From: Moorena sp. SIOASIH | GTDB lineage: Bacteria > Cyanobacteriota > Cyanobacteriia > Cyanobacteriales > Coleofasciculaceae | Length of the DNA: 64,000 bases | Direction of reading: 5' to 3' | NCBI RefSeq assembly: GCF_010671925.1 | Contig: NZ_JAAHIH010000009.1 | Span: 248,001-312,000, forward strand | Part shown: positions 7,952 to 16,284 of the stretch, one piece after another | How positions within the stretch are numbered: the stretch's first letter is position 1 | Layout of the letters: each line of letters starts with the position of its first letter | Notes under the pieces: model-generated | Told to the model about the DNA's origin: nothing | Databases searched by the model: none | The model's input: the letters and a program-made list of their open reading frames with translations, nothing else | Translations under genes and position numbers: made by a program

Positions 7952-9214
7952 TTAGCTACCAAAATCTACCAAAGGCAAATCAAGGCTCACTAATGCAAGC
8001 TGATTTCTCAGCCAGGGGGTATCTCCCAGGGCTCGCAGAAATATCCCACGAGCGCCGTTAATGTCTCGATCCATAGATCGGCCATCAACTTTTGATTTAA
8101 TAATTTTGCTGCCGCCGATGTTAACCAGCTCCCCAGTCCAACTAACGGTTTTACTCGTATAGGCTTCACAAACATCTACAACAATTTTCCCGGTTTCTTG
8201 GGCTTTATGCTTTAGGAATTCTTTGAAACGATAATGAGCAAAAGAGAGCATATTGCGAACTGTTTTCGATCTAATCTTGCGGTTATTCTTTCGGGACATC
8301 TGAGAAGTCTCAAAAGTGGGAAGCAAAATCACATCAAAGTTGTCAACTAAGAATCGGGCAGCTTTGTGATGTAATTCGTTGATCAGATTCTGGATTTTTA
8401 TGATCATCCTTCTAGCGGCTTTTCTCATTCGGCGCTTTTGTCCTTTCTTAGCTTTACTTGTTCGGGACATCAGACTATCGAGATCAGAACAAAGTCGCTG
8501 AATTCTGGAAAAATCACCATCCCCAATCTTTCCAACAGAAGTCTCACTAAAGAATGTCAAAAAAGTCCTAACACCGGGGTCTAAAGCGACTACTCTGCCT
8601 TGGTTTTCGGCTTTAACATTAGTTGCTTCATGGGGAACTACCAGGTAGCAATTCCCGTTACTGCTAGTTAATCGACAATCACAGATATTCTCAGGTAGAG
8701 TCTCAGCAAAGGTAATTTCTCCCAGCTTTGTGTGATAGACACCTTTGCTAGACACTGCTGACTTAGGGATATAGCAAGACTGAACAGGGTTCTTACGAGA
8801 CCTAAATCTTACTCGGTTAATTTGTGAAGTTTTTTGGTATTTTTTCTTGGCCTCCCTAACAGCAGTGCAAGCATCCTTTATCGCTATAGATTTGATTTGA
8901 TAAGGCACTGCTTTACACCACTCAGGGAGGTCATTTAATATGCCAGTCTTAATAGCTTTCCAATTAGCTTTGGTCTCACCATCAGAGAGGATCTTGACGG
9001 TTTTATTGAAAACATAACGGGACACTCCAAACCACTTACGAACTATTGAGCGTTGCTCAGGGTTTAGGAACACTCGGATCTTCTTTGATTTTCGAACCGT
9101 ACTTTCGGAGTCCGTGGACGCGGCAAGAAAAGACGTGAATGATTCAGAGAAGATCTGCGGCTTGCTCTGATTCTGGACAACTTTCAGGTTGGTCGAGAAC
9201 CAGGATTTTTCCAC
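7952..9214 (-). CDS. tnpB: TnpB of IS607 type, lacking the zinc ribbon
   Basis: RNA-guided nuclease-like transposon protein. RuvC motifs are visible: ALDPGVRTF (Asp), LLPTFETSQMS (Glu) and MDRDINGARG (Asp), with a basic helical segment SKAKKGQKRRMRKAARRM. Where most TnpB proteins have a four-cysteine zinc ribbon between RuvC-II and RuvC-III, this one reads TSKTVSWTGELVNIGGSK with no cysteine pairs. The frame stays open to 9580, but family similarity begins around KKIRVFLNPEQRS. The GTG at 9214 is a plausible start overlapping tnpA; the true start is uncertain. The residues before the similarity overlap tnpA in another frame and are probably not functional. Confidence 0.75.
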   Translation of the reverse strand: MEKSWFSTNLKVVQNQSKPQIFSESFTSFLAASTDSESTVRKSKKIRVFLNPEQRSIVRKWFGVSRYVFNKTVKILSDGETKANWKAIKTGILNDLPEWCKAVPYQIKSIAIKDACTAVREAKKKYQKTSQINRVRFRSRKNPVQSCYIPKSAVSSKGVYHTKLGEITFAETLPENICDCRLTSSNGNCYLVVPHEATNVKAENQGRVVALDPGVRTFLTFFSETSVGKIGDGDFSRIQRLCSDLDSLMSRTSKAKKGQKRRMRKAARRMIIKIQNLINELHHKAARFLVDNFDVILLPTFETSQMSRKNNRKIRSKTVRNMLSFAHYRFKEFLKHKAQETGKIVVDVCEAYTSKTVSWTGELVNIGGSKIIKSKVDGRSMDRDINGARGIFLRALGDTPWLRNQLALVSLDLPLVDFGS

Positions 9215-9644
9215 CGTTGATACCGACCAGGTACTCAATAAGTTCAAACCCGAATCGGGTAAGTCGGTCTCTACAGGCAACAACAATCGTGAGCTGATCT
9301 CCGAGCACAATTCGCTCCAATATGGTTCTAAGTCCTTTTCTTTTGTAGTTGAGTCCTGAACCGATGTCAATGATAATCTCCGCTTCCGGGAAGAGGGAGT
9401 GCTTGTAGGCGACTTGCCTGGCGAGGTCGTCCCTTTGTTTGCTACTGCTGAGGAGGCAGTAGCAGCAAACAGCTTGAAGATGTTTAGATGATCTGGCACC
9501 GAGGCAGAGCTTGCTCTCTGTGTCAAAGAATCTAGTTCCTCCTGGGGTTTTTTCGCATTTGATTGTCCCATTATCTCCATACTTCCTTAGAGTGTTCCTG
9601 GAGAGTCCCGTAAGTTCGACCGCCTTAGGTCGTGGTAGTGCCAT
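9057..9644 (-). pseudogene. tnpA: IS607 TnpA serine recombinase with internal stop
   Basis: Site-specific recombinase with an N-terminal MerR-like helix-turn-helix (AVELTGLSRNTLRKYGDNG) and a resolvase catalytic domain (CYCLLSSSKQRDDLARQ, then DIGSGLNYKRKGLRTIL and RDRLTRFGFELIEYL). ATG at 9644 follows GGGAGATTATAACT. A TGA at 9144-9146 ends the frame after EQAADLL, but in the same frame the conserved tail IIHVFSCRVHGLRKYGSKIK continues to a second TGA at 9057. The family normally reads through here. The Arg of the usual RVS catalytic motif is Leu in this copy. Both changes suggest it is inactive. Confidence 0.8.
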
Positions 9645-9847
9645 AGTTATAATCTCCCACAGGCTTGGAGATAGTGGTAGATTAGTGGATATTTTACTCA
9701 ACTGTCACAAGCCCTTGAATCAATAAAAGTAAACTACCAGAGGCCAAGCTTACCCTATGGCGGTGGCTTCCGATGACTCAGGAAACTGTAGCCTTCTGAA
9801 ACCTTGCTGCTCTGATGGTCTATTATAGGTATTCAACCGAACTTGAA

Positions 9848-12304
9848 CTAACTCCGTAAACGGGTTAGCAGCAGAGAGTTTGTGACAACACTGACTGAGC
9901 TGAAAGCCATGAAGGCACCAGCAGCAGCAGGAGAAAGTACCATCCCAAATCCTGGTAGTAGCCCACCAGCGGCAATGGGAATACCCAATATATTGTAACC
10001 GAATGCCCAAAACAGATTCTGGCGGATTTTGTTGAAGGTTGCTCGTGATAGGTCTATGGACTTGACCACATCGAGCAAGTTATTACCAATCAGAATAATT
10101 CCTGCTGTTTCCGCTGCTACATCGGTTCCACCATGCAAGGCAATCCCGACATCAGCTTGTGCTAGAGCTGGACTATCATTGATGCCATCTCCCACCATAG
10201 CCACACAGTGTCCCTGGTCTTGAAGGTTTGCGATCGCATTAGCTTTGCCATCGGGAAGCACCCCAGCAATAACATCCTCTGGCTCTATTGACAAAGTTTT
10301 GGCCACAGCAGCCGCCACTTCCGGTCTGTCACCAGTTACCATCATCACCCGCAATCCTAGGTCTTTGAGGTGTTCTACTGTTTCTTTAGCCTCCAATCTC
10401 GGAACATCATTCACACCAATTAATCCAGCTAGTACCCCATCAACAGCTACGGAAACTACTGTTTTACCCCCATCTGCCAAAGCCTTGACTTCCCCTTGAG
10501 CAGTATCACTAATCGTAATACCCTGCTTACTCAACCAGTCTGCACTGCCAAGCACTACCCGTTGCTTTTCTACTAAAGCTGATACTCCCAATCCTGCTTC
10601 TGTGTAAAAATCTTGAGCCCCTAACATCGGTAACTGTTGCTGTTGAGCTTCGGTAACAATTGCCCTACCTAAGGGATGGGATGTGCCACTTTCTGCTGCT
10701 GCTGCCAGTTGCAGCAATTGGCTAGCAGAAGATAGAGCAATGGTTTTCGTACCAATCCCGCTCTGTATCTCATTCCCGGTGTCAGGTTGAATCAGCAGGC
10801 AATCGGTAACCGTGGGTTCACCCTGAGTTAGGGTACCGGTTTTGTCAAAAACCACAGTATCCAGCCGATGCACCTGTTCTAAAATGTCACCACCTTTGAT
10901 TAATAAGCCCCGCTTTGCCCCCAGGCTGGTACCGACTAGAATGGCGGTAGGTGTGGCTAGACCCAAGGCACAGGGACAAGCAATCACTAAAACTGCGATC
11001 GCTAATTTTAAACTCAACAGTAATGGAGAAGCCGCCATGGTTGACCAGACCTCCGGCCAGATTTTAGTCCCAGCCACGTACCAAAATAGGAACGTTAAAA
11101 ATGCGATCGCCATCACCCCATAGGTAAAATACCCTGCTACCAAATCCGCTAACTGCTGTACTGGCGCTTTCCGAGTTTGCGCTTCCTCCACTAGCGCTAC
11201 AATTTGTGCCAGAGTAGTTTCTTTACCAGTACGGGTTGCCTTTACCACCAGCACTCCCGATTGATTCAACGTACCACCAGTGACCATGTCCCCTGGTTGC
11301 TTCAATACTGGTAGAGATTCCCCCGTCAGCATTGACTCATCAATCGATGAGAGTCCAGTAATCACTTCCCCATCGACAGGAACTTTTTCCCCAGGTAATA
11401 TCCTTAACCATTCTCCCACCCGGACTTGCTCCACAGGAATTTCGATACCCGCTTGATCACCTTCTTTACTGTCTAATGTTCCAATCAACCGGGCTACCTG
11501 AGGCTGTAGGGATAGCAAAGACTCAAAGTCAGCAGTAGCTTGATATCTTGCTCCTTGCTCTAAGGTCCGACCTAAAAGAATAAAACCCAGCAACATCACT
11601 GGCTCATCAAAGAAACATTCCCATCCCAGGTTAGGGAATAGTAATGCCACACAGCTAGTGGTGTAAGCCGTCACCGCCCCCAGTCCGATCAACGTATTCA
11701 TATTGGGAGCACCGTGCCACAAACCACGCCCACCCTCTACGATAATAGAGCGTCCAGGTAATAGTAGCGCTAGAGTTGCCAGTCCCCAATGGAACCACAA
11801 AGTACTCAATACTGGCAGCATTGGTCCATGGAACCAATGACCGATATGTCCCACTGTAGAGAAGAAAATCAGGACAGCAGCAATCACTAGTTGCTGGCGG
11901 TATGCTCTGGCTTCTTGCTGATGTCTCTGGGCTGGTGTTAACCTATCCTGGCTCTTAGTTCCCTGCTCAGTTTCAGGTAAACGGGGTTGACTAGGAAACC
12001 CTTTTGATGTAAGCAGCTCAGCTAAGACAGTTGCTTCCACCTCACCAGCTTGATACTCTACCACAGCTACCCCAGTTACGAGATTCACACAGGCTTTCGA
12101 TACCCCAGGGTTACTGCTCAGTTGCCGTTCCACTACACCAACACAACCAGCACATTTCATGCCAGTTACATCTAATGTGATCGTTTCTACAGGCAAAGCT
12201 GGTTGAGTTAAGGTAGTCTTGGCGGAAGTTGGGATAGATTTTGGCATAGATTTGGTGAACAGCTTCAGTAATAGTGGCAATCCCTTGAGGATTAAGAAGA
12301 ACAC
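9848..12304 (-). CDS. copA: Copper-type heavy-metal P1B ATPase
   Basis: Membrane pump expected to move Cu(I) out of the cytosol. In order: N-terminal heavy-metal domain with GMKCAGC (~residue 50), transmembrane helices, TGES actuator loop, CPCALGLATPTA ion-binding helix, DKTGTLTQGEPT phosphorylation site, SHPLG nucleotide-binding motif, GDGINDSPALAQADVGIAL hinge and two final helices with the MxxSS pattern (AFSSVSVV). 818 residues is a normal length for a one-HMA CopA/PacS-type pump. An internal Met (MPKSIPTS) could be the true start. It stands alone; no copper chaperone or CopY-type regulator adjoins it. Whether it serves the thylakoid (PacS-like) or plasma membrane (CtaA-like) cannot be told from sequence. 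Confidence 0.9.
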   Translation of the reverse strand: MFFLILKGLPLLLKLFTKSMPKSIPTSAKTTLTQPALPVETITLDVTGMKCAGCVGVVERQLSSNPGVSKACVNLVTGVAVVEYQAGEVEATVLAELLTSKGFPSQPRLPETEQGTKSQDRLTPAQRHQQEARAYRQQLVIAAVLIFFSTVGHIGHWFHGPMLPVLSTLWFHWGLATLALLLPGRSIIVEGGRGLWHGAPNMNTLIGLGAVTAYTTSCVALLFPNLGWECFFDEPVMLLGFILLGRTLEQGARYQATADFESLLSLQPQVARLIGTLDSKEGDQAGIEIPVEQVRVGEWLRILPGEKVPVDGEVITGLSSIDESMLTGESLPVLKQPGDMVTGGTLNQSGVLVVKATRTGKETTLAQIVALVEEAQTRKAPVQQLADLVAGYFTYGVMAIAFLTFLFWYVAGTKIWPEVWSTMAASPLLLSLKLAIAVLVIACPCALGLATPTAILVGTSLGAKRGLLIKGGDILEQVHRLDTVVFDKTGTLTQGEPTVTDCLLIQPDTGNEIQSGIGTKTIALSSASQLLQLAAAAESGTSHPLGRAIVTEAQQQQLPMLGAQDFYTEAGLGVSALVEKQRVVLGSADWLSKQGITISDTAQGEVKALADGGKTVVSVAVDGVLAGLIGVNDVPRLEAKETVEHLKDLGLRVMMVTGDRPEVAAAVAKTLSIEPEDVIAGVLPDGKANAIANLQDQGHCVAMVGDGINDSPALAQADVGIALHGGTDVAAETAGIILIGNNLLDVVKSIDLSRATFNKIRQNLFWAFGYNILGIPIAAGGLLPGFGMVLSPAAAGAFMAFSSVSVVTNSLLLTRLRS

Positions 12305-12737
12305 ATTCCTCTTATTTCCAGCTTAGGCTAAGAGCTGCTCAACTAGGCTACAGTTTTTGGTTAATGGTTATCATTATTTTGGTGTTTATCTAAATGACGA
12401 CAGCAGGAGACTTGGAAAAAAAAAGCTTCCCCAGCTTAGATAATTGAGATAGCACTAACTTAAGGGTTTCGACAAGTTTTGGAGGTGTTAATAGTTGATA
12501 AAAAAAGCCCTAAATAGATTAACTGTGCCAGTAGCTTAGTCCATAGAATTGCGATTGACCTTGGCCTTTTGGCCTTTAGGCCAAAAGGCCAGGGAATTAT
12601 GAAGGAGAATATCAAGTAAATATGAAGTAAATATGAAGTATTTCAAGAAACGAGCACTTATGAATTTACTCTCATGAAGGGAACTTCGCTGAAAATGTAG
12701 TAAGTCTCACTTGTAAGTCTCAACTTAGACGAACAAC
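12305..12737. other. Divergent intergenic region with strong hairpin
   Basis: Separates copA from the methyltransferase gene. It holds a perfect 12-bp stem with a 4-nt loop, GGCCTTTTGGCC-TTTA-GGCCAAAAGGCC (12563-12590), and a short tandem AAATATGAAGT repeat. Both divergent promoters must lie here; no confident -35/-10 pair is claimed. Confidence 0.5.
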
Positions 12738-14132
12738 ATGACACAAAAATATACAGAAGCGGACACAGAAGCGTTTTACGATCACGAAGACAGCATGTAT
12801 CGTAGCTTCTGGGATTCTGAAGGCAGTTTACATTGGGGCTATTTTGACAACTTAGCGGACGCTCGTGCTCAAGACTTTGTGCCAGCTTGCCACCGTTGGA
12901 ATGAATCTATGCTCGCCTGGAGTGGGCTGACTACTGAATCTCGCGTACTGGATATCGGTTGCGGCAACGGCAACACCGCTATCTGGCTAGCCCAGCAGAC
13001 AGGATGTGAAGTTGTGGGCATTGACATCAGTGCAGTCCGGGTTGGCAATGCCAAGGCTTTGGCTCAGGAGTATCCCTCCCTACGCCTCTCTTTTCAGAAA
13101 GCATCAGTAACTAGCCTACCTTTCTCAGACAATTCCTTTACCCATGTCTGGAGCCAAGCCACCCTTTACCATGTCCACCAGCGGGAGCTAGCTCTGAAGG
13201 AGATTTACCGTGTTCTTCAAGAACAAGGCATCTTCCTATTCGATGATCTGATCACTCCAGTGTCCGAGATCAGCGCAGAAGGCCAAAAGCACGTTTATCA
13301 ACGACTACTGTTTGAACCAACATTTAGCTATGAGTCCTACGCAAAAACACTCAGTGAAATTGGCTTGATGGTGTTGGAGGCTAAAGACTTGAGCGAACAC
13401 CTCAATAAGAGCTACCAACTGTTGTCAGAGCTAGCTCTGAGCAAATATCCGAAACTTAGCGCTTCCTATGATAAGATGTGCGAGGCGATTACAGCTCGGG
13501 AACTGGGATGGAGTTTCTATCGCTGTCAAAAGGTAAGCGATCGCGTCTCGTGGATCTACGGAACTAATGATGAAAAAACGTTACAAGATAAGTATAATGC
13601 TTGGGCTACCATTTACGATGCTGACTTAGACGAGACCTATCGCTGCTCTCCCGTTATATCCGCTGGCGCTCTGGCAAAGGTACTGCCAAATAAAGCAGCA
13701 AGCATTCTTGATGTTGGAGCAGGTACAGGAATGGTAGGTGAGGCTCTGGCAGACCTAGGATACACCAACATTACAGCAGTTGACTTCTCCGAGGAAATGC
13801 TGGAGGTAGCAAGGAAGAAGCAAGTTTACACGGCCTTGCACCAAGGGAACGTGGCAGAACCTCTAACCTTCTCTACTCCTGAGGCGTTCGACGGGATTGT
13901 GGTGTTGGGGGTATTCACCTTTGGTCACGCCCATCCTAAAGGGTTGCGAAACCTATTCGAACTATTGAAGTCTGGAGGATATTTTGTCCTCACCCTGCGA
14001 GTTGACTACTACGAAAGCAACGATTCATTACAAGAGATTCTCGAAGAGCTGTCATGGAGTATACTCGATCGAGTAGAGTTTAACATCTTTGAAACAGAAC
14101 CAATGGTTGCTCTAGTGCTTAAAAAGCACTAA
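12738..14132 (+). CDS. Double-domain SAM-dependent methyltransferase
   Basis: Two class I methyltransferase domains in one 464-residue protein. The first has the SAM motif VLDIGCGNGNT (residues ~70-80), acidic VVGIDIS and post-motif FTHVWSQATLYHV, resembling sarcosine/glycine-type small-molecule N-methyltransferases. The second has SILDVGAGTGMVG (~322-334) and ITAVDFSEEML. Fused or paired methyltransferases of this kind methylate amino groups stepwise in betaine synthesis; that role is inferred. It begins a co-directional cluster: a ureidoglycolate-lyase-like gene starts 24 bp downstream, then panD and two dioxygenases. The substrate is unknown; an O-methyltransferase role remains possible. 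Confidence 0.82.
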   Translation: MTQKYTEADTEAFYDHEDSMYRSFWDSEGSLHWGYFDNLADARAQDFVPACHRWNESMLAWSGLTTESRVLDIGCGNGNTAIWLAQQTGCEVVGIDISAVRVGNAKALAQEYPSLRLSFQKASVTSLPFSDNSFTHVWSQATLYHVHQRELALKEIYRVLQEQGIFLFDDLITPVSEISAEGQKHVYQRLLFEPTFSYESYAKTLSEIGLMVLEAKDLSEHLNKSYQLLSELALSKYPKLSASYDKMCEAITARELGWSFYRCQKVSDRVSWIYGTNDEKTLQDKYNAWATIYDADLDETYRCSPVISAGALAKVLPNKAASILDVGAGTGMVGEALADLGYTNITAVDFSEEMLEVARKKQVYTALHQGNVAEPLTFSTPEAFDGIVVLGVFTFGHAHPKGLRNLFELLKSGGYFVLTLRVDYYESNDSLQEILEELSWSILDRVEFNIFETEPMVALVLKKH

Positions 14133-14156
14133 TTGCTGATAGTTTAAGGGGAAATC

Positions 14157-14762
14157 ATGGCTACACCATGCAAATACTATGACGTTCCATTAAAAAAGCT
14201 AAACTCAAAAAATGCTGAAGGATTAGGAACTGTATTCACGGATTTTGAAGATGTTGAAATAGAGTTGTGTAAATGGCCAAACCCAGGAAAACGACCTCTT
14301 ATTGCTAGGGGGGGTTATGGTACATTTATTGAAGACGAATTCAAAGTATATTGGCGTGGTTCTACGGTGCTTTCCGCTGACCATAAAAATGCTCGCGGTG
14401 GTGCAGCTGGAAAGGCTGTAGTTGATCCTGAAACTAACTCTAACTATGTGCTAGTGCATTGGCTTAGCGCCCATCTAGATGCAGGAGAGGCTTTTATTCC
14501 TAAAAATGGTGAACCTAGTATCTTTCTATTAGCGCCTCCTGGGGACAATGTCAAAGCAGAAGATTTTGTAGCGCTTTACTCTGATGGTAGTTACGGCATA
14601 TCAATTCATCCTGGAGTATGGCACACAGCTCCCTTACCACTGTCTGGAGAAGTAGTCTATAAAAATAAACAAGGCAGTATCTATGCTACCGTAGATTGTC
14701 TATTGTTGAAGGAGCAAGATACTTGTCTAAAGATTCCCCTTCGTAAACCTGAAGAAGACTGA
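14157..14762 (+). CDS. Ureidoglycolate lyase-like (AllA family) protein
   Basis: Cupin-fold protein of 201 residues. The family signature GISIHPGVWHTAPLPL (residues ~146-161) corresponds to the AllA HPGVWH motif, and the length fits. AllA enzymes split ureidoglycolate to glyoxylate and urea in purine catabolism, but no allantoin genes lie nearby. The gene is 24 bp after the methyltransferase and probably co-transcribed, so a different substrate in the cluster's pathway is possible. The preceding AAGGGGAAATC is a reasonable ribosome binding site for the ATG at 14157. Family assignment is good; function in this setting is unknown. Confidence 0.8.
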   Translation: MATPCKYYDVPLKKLNSKNAEGLGTVFTDFEDVEIELCKWPNPGKRPLIARGGYGTFIEDEFKVYWRGSTVLSADHKNARGGAAGKAVVDPETNSNYVLVHWLSAHLDAGEAFIPKNGEPSIFLLAPPGDNVKAEDFVALYSDGSYGISIHPGVWHTAPLPLSGEVVYKNKQGSIYATVDCLLLKEQDTCLKIPLRKPEED

Positions 14763-15224
14763 CAATATAGATAGCAAACACAGCACGGAATGGATAGAAA
14801 CAGATGATTTTCTATAATTTGAAGTGCAAGTATTTTCCCTAGCCGCTTCTAAAGGAGCTAGAGCGCCAGTTAAGTAACTGTTAAACTGGCTATTTCAATG
14901 GATAGAAAGGGATAGGGCGGGAGGGAGAAAGGTAAATCGATGTATTTTCCGGAAAATAGTGATGTATCAAAAAATGTGTTAACTTCGATTACTGAATAGC
15001 TGCTAAAAATCGCCTATTTAGTAATCATGGCAGACGAGAAAAAATCCGTATTTCGAGACTCATAAATCACTGATTAACCGAAGTGATTTAGGTTTTTGGT
15101 GATTATTTAAACGATGGTATAGCAATCTCAAACAGAGATTGTAAGATTCCAATTGGTAAGTCCAGAAATAGGCTCGTTCAAGTCAATTGAATTTTAATTC
15201 ATTAAACTCAACGGAGGAGAAATC
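14763..15224. promoter_or_regulatory. Leader region of panD with inverted repeats
   Basis: 462 bp without a gene. It holds the hairpin GCCAGTT-(12 nt)-AACTGGC near 14870-14895 and, closer to panD, the operator-like inverted repeat CAATCTC-aaaca-GAGATTG (15123-15141). The latter lies just after a possible promoter TTGGTG-(16)-TATAGC. The start ATG at 15225 has a strong site, ACGGAGGAGAAATC. Confidence 0.4.
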
Positions 15225-15698
15225 ATGGCGACCATCAAACTAATGCACGCCAAGCTACATCGAGTGCGTGTGACTGAGGCAAACCGCCACTATGTGGGCA
15301 GTGTCACGATTGACTCCAACTTGCTGGCACAGGTAGGGATTTTACCCCTCGAAGAAGTAGAAATTGTCAACATTGACAATGGCAATCGCTGGTCAACCTA
15401 TGTGTTGCCAGGAGAAGCAGGTTCAGGAAAAATTTGTCCCAATGGAGGGGGAGCGCTACTGTGCAAAGAGGGAGATACCTTGATTATCTGGGCAAACGAG
15501 CAATGCGATCGCGCTGAAATTTTGAGTAGCGGACACCAAGCGCGGGTACTGATTGCTGATGAAAACAACTGCTGTCAAGAAGTGTTTTACCAGACTCTCA
15601 CTCCTAATGGAGAGAGACTGGAATACAACGGCTATCAAACCACTAATGGCAAACAATTGACCTCTAAGTCAGAGGTAATGGTGGGGGCTGAAGCCTAG
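15225..15698 (+). CDS. panD: Aspartate 1-decarboxylase
   Basis: Pyruvoyl-dependent enzyme converting L-aspartate to beta-alanine for pantothenate. The proenzyme self-cleaves between Gly25 and Ser26 in HYVGSVTID; that motif and RWSTYVLPGEAGSG..CPNGGGALLCKEGD are present. 157 residues is longer than the bacterial norm of ~126, with a C-terminal extension (QEVFYQTLTPNGERLE onward). Context is unusual: instead of panB/panC it lies between methyltransferase/AllA-like genes and two gamma-butyrobetaine-dioxygenase-like genes, all on the plus strand, so its beta-alanine could feed another product. That link is inference; pantothenate supply alone would also explain it. Confidence 0.9.
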   Translation: MATIKLMHAKLHRVRVTEANRHYVGSVTIDSNLLAQVGILPLEEVEIVNIDNGNRWSTYVLPGEAGSGKICPNGGGALLCKEGDTLIIWANEQCDRAEILSSGHQARVLIADENNCCQEVFYQTLTPNGERLEYNGYQTTNGKQLTSKSEVMVGAEA

Positions 15699-16284
15699 TC
15701 CTCAATTGAAATTCCCCATCCGTCGCAGGAATGGGGATTCCTTCTCTTGATGCAATAGCGAGTGGGGGAAACCACGGCAATAGCGAGTGGGGGAAACCAC
15801 GGCAATAGCGAGTGGGGGAAACCACGGCAATAGCGAGTGGGGGAAACCACGGCAATAGCGAGTGGGGGAAACCACGGCAATAGCGAGTGGGGGAAACCAC
15901 GGCAATAGCGAGTGGGGGAAACCACGGCAATAGCGAGTGGGGGAAACCACGGCAATAGCGAGTGGGGGAAACCACGGCAATAGCGAGTGGGGGAAACCCC
16001 CAAGACCGCGCTGCCTTCCCAAGACCGCGCTGCCTTCCCAAGACCGCGCTGCATCGCTTGCACAACCTAATTGGCTGCTATCGACCTGGGCGTAACTTTC
16101 TCCCGCACGGTCGGTAGCTGAGTAGGGTTTTTTGCCCAGTTTTCGGGATCTTTACTTATTAAATTAACACTATTTGAGAGGAAAAATTCATCCTCGATTT
16201 AAGAGGACGGGGTATTCTTTTTCCTCTCAAACTCTCCCACTCTGATAAATGTAAACTAAGTAATATAAAGGATAAAGGTGAAAG
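15699..16284. other. Gap between panD and first dioxygenase gene, filled by repeats
   Basis: Apart from the ten-copy array and its flanking arms (next entry), the last ~180 bp hold a possible promoter and the sequence TCCTCGATTTAAGAGGA, a hairpin near 16190. No gene. Confidence 0.5.
15751..16058. repeat. Ten-copy 25-nt tandem array of a GATGCA hairpin element
   Basis: The unit GGCAATAGCGAGTGGGGGAA plus ACCAC is repeated ten times at an exact 25-nt period (15751-16000). It is followed by three copies of the opposite arm, CAAGACCGCGCTGCCTTCC. The whole starts TTGATGCA and ends TGCATCGC, so it is one hairpin element with a greatly expanded left arm. Open frames through it are artefacts of the repeat. 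Confidence 0.9.

Larger units (their letters stand above)
7935..9720 (-). mobile_element. IS607-family element, decayed
   Basis: Contains a tnpA serine recombinase gene overlapping a tnpB, the gene order of IS607. IS607 elements have no terminal inverted repeats, so the ends given are approximate. tnpA carries a nonsense codon. Confidence 0.7.

Noticed and set aside
15751..16000. Possible CRISPR array
   Set aside because: Units follow each other directly at 25 nt with no unique spacers, and no cas genes are present.
15664..16065. Three overlapping open frames of 106-133 codons on the minus strand
   Set aside because: They translate the exact 25-nt array in all frames (25 is not a multiple of three, giving the repeating AIAVV..FPHSLL pattern); not genes.
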